Shown here one piece after another: positions 11,339-20,590 of a stretch of DNA of 60,000 nucleotides. The notes beneath the pieces are model-generated. The model was not told the DNA's origin, searched no databases, and worked only from the letters and a program-made list of their open reading frames with translations. Origin of the DNA: Symsagittifera roscoffensis (taxonomy: Eukaryota; Xenacoelomorpha; Acoela; Convolutidae); NCBI RefSeq assembly GCF_963678635.1, contig NC_087065.1, positions 32,434,373-32,494,372 of the forward strand, in the 5' to 3' direction. A program made the translations under genes and the position numbers. The first letter of the stretch is position 1; every line of letters starts with the position of its first letter.

Positions 11339-11578
11339 CTGGAATATGTTGGATAGGTCTCTGAGGTTGAAGACGTAGTGGAACTTTAGAGCTGTGGGGA
11401 GGAAGCAGCTGGTGACTCTGGTATGGAGGTTGAGGCTGCTGTTGACTAGAATGGGGGCCAGTTTGGTCACATTGGGAGTGGCCTGTTGCGAGTGCAGGTG
11501 GTGGGAGAGGATGCTGCTGTAGATGGTGGTCAGAGCTTCCTGGGTGGGGAAGCTGATCGCGAACACACTGAAGTGTCG
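11339..11578 (-). CDS. DNAH: Dynein heavy chain exon: AAA3 C-terminal part, with GC donor
   Basis: This 240-base exon (80 codons) is in phase 0 at both ends. The acceptor is gctgtgtgtag and the exon starts RHFSVFAISFPTQEALTTIY, continues through SSILSHHL and ends with FLPTALKFHYVFNLRDLSNI plus FQ. This is the C-terminal half of AAA3 leading to the AAA3 small subdomain. The join to the next exon (GILFS) is exact only if the intron begins immediately after CAG, which makes the donor GC (CAG then GCTAGT) rather than GT. The exon is GC-rich relative to its surroundings and has no stop or frameshift. The 12.8-kb intron upstream of it carries the Polinton-like and Gypsy remnants. Confidence 0.92.
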
Positions 11579-11699
11579 CTACACACAGCACAAAACACAA
11601 ACTAGAAACCTTATATTGGACAAAAAATTATTGGGCATACCAGAAACAAAAATATTGGACAACGTTCTGAATAATTCTGCTCTTGACTCAGCGAAACGT

Positions 11700-12195
11700 C
11701 GGACCCGGAAGGAGCTCAGCGACTAATTTTCGACTTTTTTTCGACTAATTTTCGGTCGCGGAAATTTTAATTCCGGGACCAAAAATCCATAGTCTGGACA
11801 GGGTTTTAATTGGCGGACAAATTCTGGAAATATCGTATCTCGGTCTCAATGGCCAAAAAATTAATCGCCGACTGAGTCTGGAAATAGCGTATCTCAGTCG
11901 CGATGGTCGAGATAAGTTACTTGTGGCGTTCAAAGATTAGTCGCTGCGCGGACGAACAATTATTAGCGGTATATGGTCGCAAAGTTCATCACCTTAGGAC
12001 TTTCGGAGAGTCAGACTTTAGCCCACTGCGTCCAAACCAACTATACTAAGTAGCCACATAATCAAAAAAATCGTGGTAAGGTGGAAAAATTAGTCAAAAG
12101 ATTCTTGAGGGCAAAGCAACATGACCCAGCTGCCCGTGTCTAATTTTTCGAGTTCTTCGGTCACACCAACGTTAGTTCCGCGGCCTAAAATCTAT
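11700..12195. repeat. GTCGCG-family degenerate minisatellite, copy 2
   Basis: Units such as 'tttcggtcgcggaaattttaa', 'ctggaaatagcgtatctcagtcgcgatgg' and 'ggtcgcaaagttcatc' recur with loose spacing. The block lies just inside the 12.8-kb dynein intron, beyond the acceptor of exon 11339-11578. Confidence 0.55.
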
Positions 12196-12540
12196 GGTCT
12201 GTGTTATACCCGTAGTATATCGTAATATGATAAGGTAGGTATCGAAAAACTTACTCTGCTTAAGTTCAAATGCATAAGAAATACGAGAGTACATAATTTA
12301 AAATCATTCTTTTGAGCGTAACTCCGATCGACTCGAAAACAGTTGAGTGACAGAGACTCATAAATAACTATTACATATTGTTTTGATGTGAAATGAGTAC
12401 CTATTTATTCATCAAAAATCTTCATGTTTAAGTAAAAAGTTTGATAGTAATAAACTGGATCATAAAAAACTTTGGAACTTGTTTACTGATTTAGTATATT
12501 TGGTAAAATAGCAGAAAGCCCTAGTCGATCAAGAAAGGTT

Positions 12541-12612
12541 TTCCTGCAAGATTTTGCAAGATGGAGTTTATCTTGCAAGATCTTGCAAAAGTGAGGAAAT
12601 CTTGCAAGAATA
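12541..12612. repeat. CTTGCAAGAT short cluster
   Basis: The near-palindrome ATCTTGCAAGATCTTGCAA and partial forms (TTTTGCAAGAT, ATCTTGCAAGA) occur about five times in 72 bases. CTTGCAAG is a perfect 8-base palindrome. Confidence 0.7.
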
Positions 12613-12861
12613 ACTTACTATGAAAATTTTTCACGAACATTTATTCTGAGCGCCAGAAAAACACTATAGAGAAGTTTGACTATGAACACACTCCAATTTT
12701 TTTATGATCACAAGTTTAAAATTGAATAAAAAGTAAGTGGACCAGGTTCTAAAAGCGTTCTTTCATATGCTTATTATTCCGCTTTCTTAAAATAGGAGGA
12801 GGTTTTCCAAAAACAATTGTTTTTATTTTTTTTTGGAAATATTTATTTGGTTTTAGTAGTA

Positions 12862-13067
12862 TTGTATCGTGTCCCGGATCCTATGGGATTCCTTCCTAAG
12901 GGGGTGGGTCTTCATGAAAAGCAAAATCCTAGGAAAGGGGTCCTTAATTTTTTGGAGCACCCTCATCCTAGAACTTTGTAAATGAAAGAAATTTCCACTC
13001 AAAAAGCAAAAGACCCCCTTCTCAGGATCTTCCTAAGCTTAGCTTAACAACAAGGGACACGATACAA
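12862..13067. mobile_element. Short non-autonomous element with 14-base terminal inverted repeats
   Basis: TTGTATCGTGTCCC at 12862-12875 is matched exactly in reverse complement at 13054-13067. Sub-terminal parts are also loosely inverted (CCTTCCTAAGGGGGTGGGTC against GACCCCCTTCTCAGGATC). The 206-base length, absence of coding and perfect ends fit a MITE. A clear target-site duplication was not found. It sits in a part of Polinton segment A that segment B lacks. Confidence 0.6.
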
Positions 13068-14239
13068 AGCCAGTTTTGGGGTCCTAATTCTTGTTCCTGG
13101 CTAATTGTATGAATCCAATTAAATTTTTTATATTTGTTTCAGGCGAACGAACTTTCGACCTAGTTGAAATTTGTTAGTGAACGTGGAGCTGACTTTTATG
13201 GTACATTAAAAAAATTCGCCAAAGGTACATAATTACTCTCCAATTATGGTACATATTAACTCTCCGAAGGCGGCGTCCGTTCCTGGGCAAAAAATACCAA
13301 ACGCTAATTTCGTCAAACTTTGAATTAAGAAAAAAGTTAGAGGGAACTTGGTGTACTGAAGATATTGATGAACATTTACAATTAATAGTGTTTTGACTCA
13401 CGGAAAAAAAAATTCAAAGTCTTTAATAAACTTTACGTCGTGTTTCTTGAGAGGGCAAAAGATTTTTCAAAGAAAGAATACGAGATTATTTTCAAAGATC
13501 AGCTTTAATTGAATGAGCTTCAACAAATCACTTCGTGCATTTCAACAAAACAAAAGTCTGGTACTGTGAGCAAACCAATTATTGCTGATAATGAAAACGT
13601 GTTCCACCATTCAATTGACTAACTCAAATGGGTTGATAAAGACTTGGAGAGAAAAATCGGTCTACGTTTCAACAAGCTATCAAAATACAAAAAACTTACG
13701 GTGGTTTAATTGATTATTTACCATCGTTATCCTAATGTGTCTAAACGGTATTTGCAATGTCTTTTTTTTCCACTGTCCTAAAAATTAGCAGGTTGGAGAG
13801 GTAATGGAGAAAATTATAAATGAAATTGCAAAAAGCATGGTTACTCCCAATGATTTATAATTACTTCACGAAATTTATTCGTCTTTGAAACAAACTTATG
13901 CAGATAATTTTAACTAACGAAACTGTTTTCTGGCTGCGTGTTCTCTGTTTTTTCTTAGTTTTGACAACCTTAACTACGGTATTTAATTAAACTTGAGACC
14001 TTATGGTGGCTTGACTGTTATTGATAACTCTTCCTTGGACAAATACTTGAAAACTTTTACGATTGCACGCGAGTTTGCACAATGCAGACGGATTTATCCC
14101 CAAGTTTTACCAAGAGGGTCCAACATACTGTTACATGTTGCCCAGAAACTGTTACAAAAGCTTTATGAGTTATTTGAATGGAAAAGCTTCCTGCCTTTTC
14201 GTTAATTTGAATAAACCAGAAGTTTATCAATAATTAGAA

Positions 14240-14720
14240 TGCTAAGCGAGAGATCAGATGTGATTGACGTAGAAGGCTTTCGTTACAAGAAAAACGCCTT
14301 TGTAGATAAATGATCAGCAATAACAATTTAAGACTACAGCGACCGACTCATTTTTTTACCTCCAGTTTATTTTAATATACTACCAAAACTCGAACAAAAA
14401 GCTTACAACTGGTTAAAAAATATATTTACACGGTCTCCTTTGGTAAAAAAAGTGATTACCTTTAGATACACTCAAATCCTGTACTTCAAAAATTTGTGTT
14501 GAGAAATCCTAATGCCGTTTTGTAAGCTAAAGGAAAAGACAGCATTTTTGGGCAAATACTTGGACCAAAAATTGATAACCTAGGTGATTTGGGTTGTCCT
14601 CAGGTTGAGAAATTTTGTTTAAAAAAAACAATCCAAGTTGCAATAGAGAAATACTTCATTCCAATTCCAGAAATCATTGAGACCTAAAGAAAAGCAAGGT
14701 TTTCTATGATTGGTTAAAAA
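14240..14720 (+). pseudogene. Broken nuclease-like ORF of the Polinton-like element (segment A)
   Basis: The fragment DVIDVEGFRYKKNAFVDK (about 14257-14310) is followed by LIFLPPVYFNILPKLEQKAY and, after a frame change, by IDNLGDLGCPQVEKFC (about 14574-14622). The order 'VIDVEGF ... F-PP---LP---Q--Y-WL ... LGCP-L' resembles a group of uncharacterised transposon-linked proteins that I recall as DEDD-exonuclease-like; the catalytic set cannot be verified. Several stops and frame changes break it. Segment B keeps a similar LGCP part at 17140-17190. Confidence 0.35.
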
Positions 14721-14982
14721 ACGAACAACGGCGATACATTAGAAAACTGGGGACATATCCATCAGCAAATTCAAAGTTTTGTGCATGGACTACTCCAGAG
14801 GGTGATATAAAAAATCCATTAAAGGGAATAGAGCGTATTGATTGCAGCAACCAAATTCTTCAGAGAACGAACCGGATAATAATTTCCGGAGAAGAGTTGT
14901 CTACATTAGACGTGTTGAGAAAATTTTGAGACGCTGTTACGAGTAATTTAACACAGACTCTTTTGGACATCTTCTAATCGAC

Positions 14983-15303
14983 TTGGAACCCCGCACATCA
15001 GATTGTTTGAGATTTTGTTCAAATAATACACAACTTGAGCCAACAGTTTTTATTTGCCCTTATCGAAAGCAGAAACAACTCCAATCGCAAATGAAAAAGA
15101 AAAACATATCTATTCTGCGGCATATGGTACAACTGAAACCTGACCAGCTAAGACGATTAATTCGAAAAACTTCAATTTGTGAGATCATAACACTTATTTG
15201 CCAATGTTTGCTCAATGTAGTCAATGGTACCGTAGCCGTTAAGCATGCAAGTATTGAACGTTTTGAGGCAGCATACAAGTCACTCCAAAAATCAGTTTTG
15301 TGA
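14983..15303 (+). pseudogene. pX-like small protein ORF of a Polinton-like element (segment A copy)
   Basis: An open frame of about 106 codons containing LKPDQLRRLIRKTSICEIIT followed by CQCLLNVVNGTVAV. This matches the pattern '-P-L---I----E-I--ICEC--N-L-G-VP' of the small, basic protein commonly found in Polintons and adintoviruses, often compared with adenovirus pX or pVI. The typical glycine-rich tail is missing: the frame ends shortly after KSLQKSVL. A second, diverged copy lies at 17542-17841. The frame is open, but its neighbours are all broken and I regard it as a relic. Confidence 0.5.
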
Positions 15304-15383
15304 AAAAGTGTCCAATTTTTTTTGAGTAAAGAAAAGTTTATCCAGTGCGACAAATACTTTAATTAGTTTAAGTAACTCAAATA

Positions 15384-16245
15384 TGACTGCTGAAGAATAC
15401 CTTCTAATTCCGAAACGCTTATATGTAAGAGAGCAACCACGTGCTTAAGTATTGAAAATAAAAACAATCAACCATCCTACCTTGAATACTGCAACGAAGA
15501 TAACTTTTACGGAAAAAGCTGAACCCCAACAAGGTCAGCTTAAACTGTTAACGGGAGATGAAAAAAAGAGCTCGAACGTGATAAAAATGAAGTATTAAAA
15601 GATAGAAACGATAAACAGACTGAAAGTATTTTAGAACAGTTACAGGTTTTAGAAAAGAAAAAGTTTGTTAGAGCAAAAACCATACTTGAAACCGTAAATA
15701 ACTCAAAAAGAGTGACTATTAACCGTTACAATGCAACGGTTAAGGTTATATGTGGATAGACTACTAACAGGACTTAAGGTTGCAGTATTTTTATACGAGA
15801 TGCAACAAGTAACAGAAAATTCCGGCGTTCATTATCATTTAAAACGCTCTCAGCTTGAATGGAAAGCTGACAATTAACCAAAATGCTAAACAAGCGGTTC
15901 ACTCAGCGTCTTCTTAGGTTCACGAGAAATGCGAATAGGGACCCTCAAGAACCAAGTTAACATGTCATGTTTGATAGGAAAGAAGTAGTGCAAAACCTTG
16001 AGAGAATTTTAAAAAGTCTCAACGACATAGAAAAATCCAAAACCAAAATCGCGGAAAAAAGTCAGAAGAAGGCTTCCAATCGTACGGAATGTCCAATAAC
16101 TATCCAGATTCTCCAACGACAGAAAAGACGGAGGCGAAATCAAAACATTGAACAAATAGCAAAGATTGAAGAAAAATTGTTGAAAAATAAATACAGTGAC
16201 AAAGGTCTCGCGTTTTTTGGTAGCGTGAGCAACTTGATAAAATGA
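15384..16245 (+). pseudogene. Broken late-gene fragments and basic coiled-coil frame (segment A)
   Basis: After the pX-like frame comes TAEEYLLIPKRLYVREQP (about 15385-15438), then lysine-rich fragments with stops. A frame at 15967-16245 follows, containing LERILKSLNDIEKSKTKIAE, the basic cluster QRQKRRRRNQN and LLKNKYSDKGLAFFGSVSNL. The same series appears in segment B at 17965-18500, showing that it is a genuine repeated unit. Function is unknown; the position after a pX-like gene is what is expected in the structural half of a Polinton. Confidence 0.4.
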
Positions 16246-17541
16246 CCAATTTGTCGCGACAGAAAGGTAACCGTTTCCTTCACACTTAAACTGCCTAAAC
16301 AAAATTTCAAAGTGTCATCCAAAAAACGCCGCGACTCAAGGTCTTTTTTTTGATATCGACAAAATCCGGTCATTAAATCTGGCCTGTGATGATAAACTTG
16401 CCATGTACAACCTTGATGTTCAGTATCAGCTTGTTAAAAATGACTGCATGTACTGCATCGAAGAGTGCAACCTTTCGTTGAAATAAAAGTATCCTACTAA
16501 TACAGCAGAAGCGTTTTACTAATGATAACGTTTTAAAAACGTTCTTTCATATGCTTATTACTCCATTTTCTTAAAATAGGAACACGTTTTCCGAAAACAT
16601 TTACCACCGATATCCTAATATGTCTAAAAGGTATCTGCAATGCCATTTTTCCCCACTGGCATGAAAATCAGCAGCTTGGCTAGGTGTTGGAGAAAATAAA
16701 TAATGAAATTGCAAAAAGCAGGGTAACTCTTATTGATTTAAAAATACTTCACAAAATTGATATGTCTTTGAAATAAACTTATCCGGATAATTCTACCTAA
16801 CGAAACTAATTTCTAGCTGCATACTCTCTGTTTTTTTTTAGTTCTGATAACTTTCACTACGAAAATTCAATAAAATTGTGACCTTATGGTGGCTTGATTG
16901 GTTTTGATAACTCATTTTTTTACCTCCAGTGAACTACAATGTACTACCAAAACTCGTACAAAAAGCCTAAAACTGTTTAAAAAATTATTTACACGGTCTC
17001 CTTTGGTAAAACGGTGATTACCTTTAGATACACTCAAATCCTGTACTTCAAAAATTTGTGTTGAGAAATCCTAATGCAGTTTTTGACGCTAAAGAAAACA
17101 AAAGAAAGCATTTTTGGCCAAGTACTTGCACCAAAATATTGATAACCTAGGTGATTTGAGTTGTCCTCAGGTTGAAAAATTTTGTTTAAAAAAGCAAAAG
17201 TTAGCCAAGTTGCAATTGACAAACACTTCATTCCAATTCCAGGAATCATTGGGCCCTGAAGAAAAGCAAGGTTTTCTATGATTGGTTGAAAAACGAACAA
17301 CAGCGAGACATCAGAGAGCTGGGGATATATCCATCACAAAACTCAAAGTTTTGTGCATGGAAGACTCCAGAGGATGATATAAAAATTCCATTAGAGTGAC
17401 TAGAGCGTATCGATTGCAGCAGAGTAAGGACCGCATAATATTTTCCAAAGAAGATTTGTCTACATTAGACGTGTTGAGAAAATTTTGAGACGCTGTTACG
17501 AGTAATTCAACACAGACACTTTTGGACATCGTCTAATCGAC

Positions 17542-17841
17542 TTGGACCCCCGCACAACAAATTATTTGAGATTTTGTTCAAATAACACACGGCCTGGGCC
17601 AACAGTTTTTATTTGCCCTTATCGAAAGCAGAAACTACTCCAATTGCAAATGAAAAAGAAAAACGTAACTACTCTGCGGCATATGGTACAACTGAAACCT
17701 GACCAGATAAGACGATTAATTCAAAAAACTTTAAGTTGCGAGATCATAACACATATTTGCGAAAGTTTGCTCGATGTAGTCAATGGAAACGTACCCGTTA
17801 AAATTTTAAATATCGAATATTTTGAGACAGCATACAATTAA
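17542..17841 (+). pseudogene. pX-like small protein ORF (segment B copy)
   Basis: About 99 codons homologous to 14983-15303, with FICPYRKQK-LQ-QMKKKN shared and LKPDQIRRLIQKTLSCEIIT followed by CESLLDVVNGNVPVK. The ICE-(x)LL-VVNG-VPVK ending is closer to the usual Polinton pX wording than copy A. The frame stops early after FETAYN. Both copies keep open frames while the surrounding frames are broken, which may be chance given their short length. Confidence 0.5.
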
Positions 17842-18540
17842 ATATTCACTCAAAAAATCAGTGTTATGAAAAATGCGCGAATATTTTGAGTAAGGAATGG
17901 TCCAACTAGCGCGAAAAATACTTTATTCTACTTTTTTTTGTTAAGTGTACCTCACGAATTGGTTATGACTGCTGAAAATTTCCTTTTAATTCCGAAACAA
18001 TTATATGTTAAAGAGCATCCACATTGCACGTGATCTTCATGAAAAAGGTTTTAAAAAGTTAAAACGCTCAACTCTTCTACCTTGACTACTGTAACAAAGG
18101 AAAATTTTACGGAAATTGCTGAGCCCCAACAAGAACAACTTAAAATTTTAACGGACGAAGAAAAAGTACGGCTCGAACATGATAAAAAATAAGTATAAGA
18201 AGATAGTAACGTTCGAGAGAAAAGTACTTGGCAGTAAAGAAACAGTGCAAATCTTAGGAGAATTTAAAAAAGGTCTCAACAACAATAGAAAATCCGAAAC
18301 CAAAACCGTGTAAAAGAGTCAGAAGAATACTCCGTCTCATACGGAATTCCCAATAACGATTCAGATTCTCCAACGACAGAAAAGACGGAGGCGAAAACGA
18401 AAAAATGAGAAAATGAAAAAGTATGATGAAAAATTGTTGAAAATAAAGTACAGTGACAAAGGTCCCGCGTTTTTTGCTTGTGTGAGTAACTTGATAAAAA
18501 TACCCAATTTATTGCGACAGAAAGTTAAACGTTTTTGACC

Positions 18541-18652
18541 TACCAACACTAAATCCTCTAGCCTACAATCTGATTGATGCTAACAGAGAACAGATTGAGG
18601 GAAAGTTTTACGAGTCTGAACTTCATCGCGTTCTGGAGAAGGATAAGTCATA
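18541..18652 (+). pseudogene. Integrase C-terminal fragment (Polinton-type)
   Basis: The frame reads PTLNPLAYNLIDANREQIEG followed by KFYESELHRVLEKDKS and a stop. The pattern 'P--Y-L-D-----I-G-FYE-EL--V' is the SH3-like C-terminal region of retroviral-type integrases carried by Polintons and related elements. The catalytic DDE core is not present nearby, so only the tail is left. It lies 25 bases before the late-gene fragment. Confidence 0.5.
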
Positions 18653-18676
18653 AATAATCAAGACTGAGGGCTCATA

Positions 18677-18886
18677 ATGCCTCTTCAGCCAAAATGTTAC
18701 CTCTTCCTATACAATTACCCTAGTTTCATCGGCATCAATGAACGTTTCAAAGATAACACTCTGGCCAAATTCAAAAATTTCCTGAGTGAAGAAAAAGATT
18801 TGCAAGGTGAATGGAGAGTAGCAGTTAGAGAAATTACCCTCCCGACTCATAAAAACAATGTAACTGACAAAAACATTGTGTACTAG
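18677..18886 (+). pseudogene. Late structural gene N-terminus (Polinton-like), truncated
   Basis: An open frame of 69 codons with CYLFLYNYPSFIGINERFKD, FLSEEKDLQGEWRVAVREIT and LPTHKNN. The pattern 'FY-TLPSN-S-----NT---F-T-L---I-L-GEWEVAL-EI--P' is very common at the N-terminus of an uncharacterised structural protein of Polintons and adintoviruses. The match here is to the spacing and the L-GEW-VA--EI-LP core. The frame stops at VY, and a related frame continues brokenly to about 19000. Confidence 0.45.
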
Positions 18887-19659
18887 AAAAACATCGGGTT
18901 ATAGCAAGAAACAAAGTTCTGAAGGAAAAAGATCTCCAGGCATTACCTTGGATAACAGCAAAAATAACAAAAGGAAAAAAATACGAGCCTTGAAAGGATA
19001 CTGAATGAGATTCGTCTGAAGACAGAATTAGAGAAATCCTATTGTTCCCCTTATGTCTTTTCACTGGGCTTACTGATGCTTGGTGCTCTGTGTTTCAATT
19101 AAATTTTTAACTGTACAAAATTTATTCTCGCAAAAATTAAGGAAATGTGAGGCTTCTGCGACGGTCGCCCAGCCATCTGGTGTATTTTGCTCATTTTTCT
19201 ACATGGCGGGTTTCATGCACTCACGAGTTGCGTCGCAAACCACGCGTGTTTCCCTGGCGCTTGCAAAATGTCTGTTTTTGGTTATATTTTGAACTGCTTT
19301 TAACAACGTTTTCAAAGGGTTAGCATGTTGTTTTTCCCACGTAGAATTGTACTTTTAGCCATTGACACTAATGTTCAAGGTAATGTGCTTAATTTTGCCA
19401 AATTAAGTAAGAACTATTCAAGTTGGTGGGATTTTAGAAGTTGTAGTTTCAGAATAGCTTCCATTTTTTTGGCCAATGATTGTACCGTACTCGGTAACTC
19501 TAAGTCCTAGCCTTTCAAATTATCTGCACCCAAATATGCATTTTTCAACTGATATGGCCAAAATATTACTAACGAGTCAATCTAACATTTTGCTCAACTT
19601 CTCAATGTGGTTTCTGTTCGGTTTTCAAGTTCTAGTTCAATAGCTTTTGCAACTCTAAG

Positions 19660-19955
19660 GGCATGTCCGTGAGCCCGTAGAATCCCGTTCGGATCTAAGA
19701 AATGCATGTTGCCTCTTCTCCAGTTAAATTAAATTTTTTTGCTCCTTTTTTAGCTGACTGTATGCATATTGGACGCGCATCTTTCAGAATTATATCAATC
19801 CCTATTAATTTGTTCCTTCCTGTTTTAATTGAGCCATGTAGTCTATAGGATGCCCATGTTTGGCATCTGAGAACTTTTCTCGCGGATTAACCTATTGATT
19901 TGCTTCGACAGTTTCATTGACTCGTCCATTTTGACAGTTTTGATTATTAGGCTTC
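19660..19955 (-). pseudogene. Gypsy reverse transcriptase fragment, copy 1
   Basis: A near-repeat of the RT fragment at 20250-20590, about 590 bases away in direct orientation. It keeps TVKMDESMKLSKQINRLIRE and the GFYGL-DMP block in the complement of 19665-19695. It differs by substitutions and one-base indels in T runs. Upstream on its strand it abuts gag-like sequence rather than the start of RT. Confidence 0.6.
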
Positions 19956-20249
19956 ACCAACAGTTTGATCAAAAATTGTTCCAAGCTTTCAGTTTTAGGT
20001 TGTTTTCGTTGGTGGGTCTTTAGATGTTGTAGTTTCAAGAATAGCTTCCATTTTTTCGGCCAATGATTGTACCGTACTCAGTAACCCCTAAGTCCTAGCC
20101 TTTCAAATAATCTGCACCCAAACATGCATTTTTCCTCTGAGATGGCCAAATTTTTACTAAAGAGTAATCCAGCACTTTGTTCAACTTCTCAATGTGGTTT
20201 CTGTTCGGTTTTCAAGTTCTAGTTCGATAGCTTTTGGAACCCTAAGGAC

Positions 20250-20590
20250 ATGTCCGTGAGCCCGTAGAATCCCGTTCGGATCTGAGAAGTTCCTGTTGCC
20301 TGTTCTCCAATTAAGATGAATTTTTTTTGCCCCTTTTCAGCTGACTGTATGCATATTGGACGCGCATCTTTCAGAATTATATCAATCCCGATTAATTTGT
20401 TCCTTCCTGTTTTAATTGAGCCATGTTGTCTATAGGATGCCCATGTTTGGCATCTGAGAATTTTTCTCGCGGATTAACCTATTGATTTGCTTCGACAGTT
20501 TCATTGACTCGTCCATTTTGACAGTTTTAATTATTAGGCTTAGAAACTGTTGATCGCTGCACTTCTCTAGCTTAACAATGTTCCCCTGAA
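20250..20590 (-). pseudogene. Gypsy reverse transcriptase fragment, copy 2
   Basis: The minus strand reads KCSDQQFLSLIIKTVKMDES and then INRLIREKNSQMPN, corresponding to the 'S-I--TVKKD-S-K----- -NK-I-K---QMPN' start of Gypsy RT fingers. About 200 bases on, in another frame, is RTGFYGLTDMPLELQK, the diagnostic F(R/K)TGFYGLTDMP-EFQ block. Stops and frame changes lie between. The YLDD catalytic box is not recognisable in this copy. Confidence 0.7.

Larger units (their letters stand above)
12757..16510 (+). mobile_element. Decayed Polinton/Maverick-like element, segment A
   Basis: A long plus-strand region of broken coding fragments that match segment B (16535-18890) collinearly. Shared landmarks are 'cgttctttcatatgcttatta' at 12764 and 16542, the nuclease-like fragment, the pX-like frame and the basic coiled-coil frame. 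Segment A has about 890 bases (12825-13715), including a 206-base MITE, that B lacks. It also has about 300 bases (14035-14340) that B has lost between two short direct matches. All frames carry stops, so the element is dead. Class assignment rests on the pX-like ORF, the integrase C-terminal piece and the late-gene N-terminus seen in segment B, all recalled from Polinton proteins. Confidence 0.5.
16535..18890 (+). mobile_element. Decayed Polinton/Maverick-like element, segment B
   Basis: A second, shorter and diverged version of segment A in direct orientation. It starts at 'cgttctttcatatgcttattactcc' and runs through a pX-like frame (17542-17841), the LIPKQLYVKEHP-type fragment (about 17985), and the QRQKRRRRK basic frame (about 18360-18500). 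It then goes beyond A into an integrase C-terminal fragment (18541-18652) and a late-gene N-terminus (18677-18886). The A and B copies differ by large indels and by stops at different places, which suggests old duplication or two nested insertions. Confidence 0.5.
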
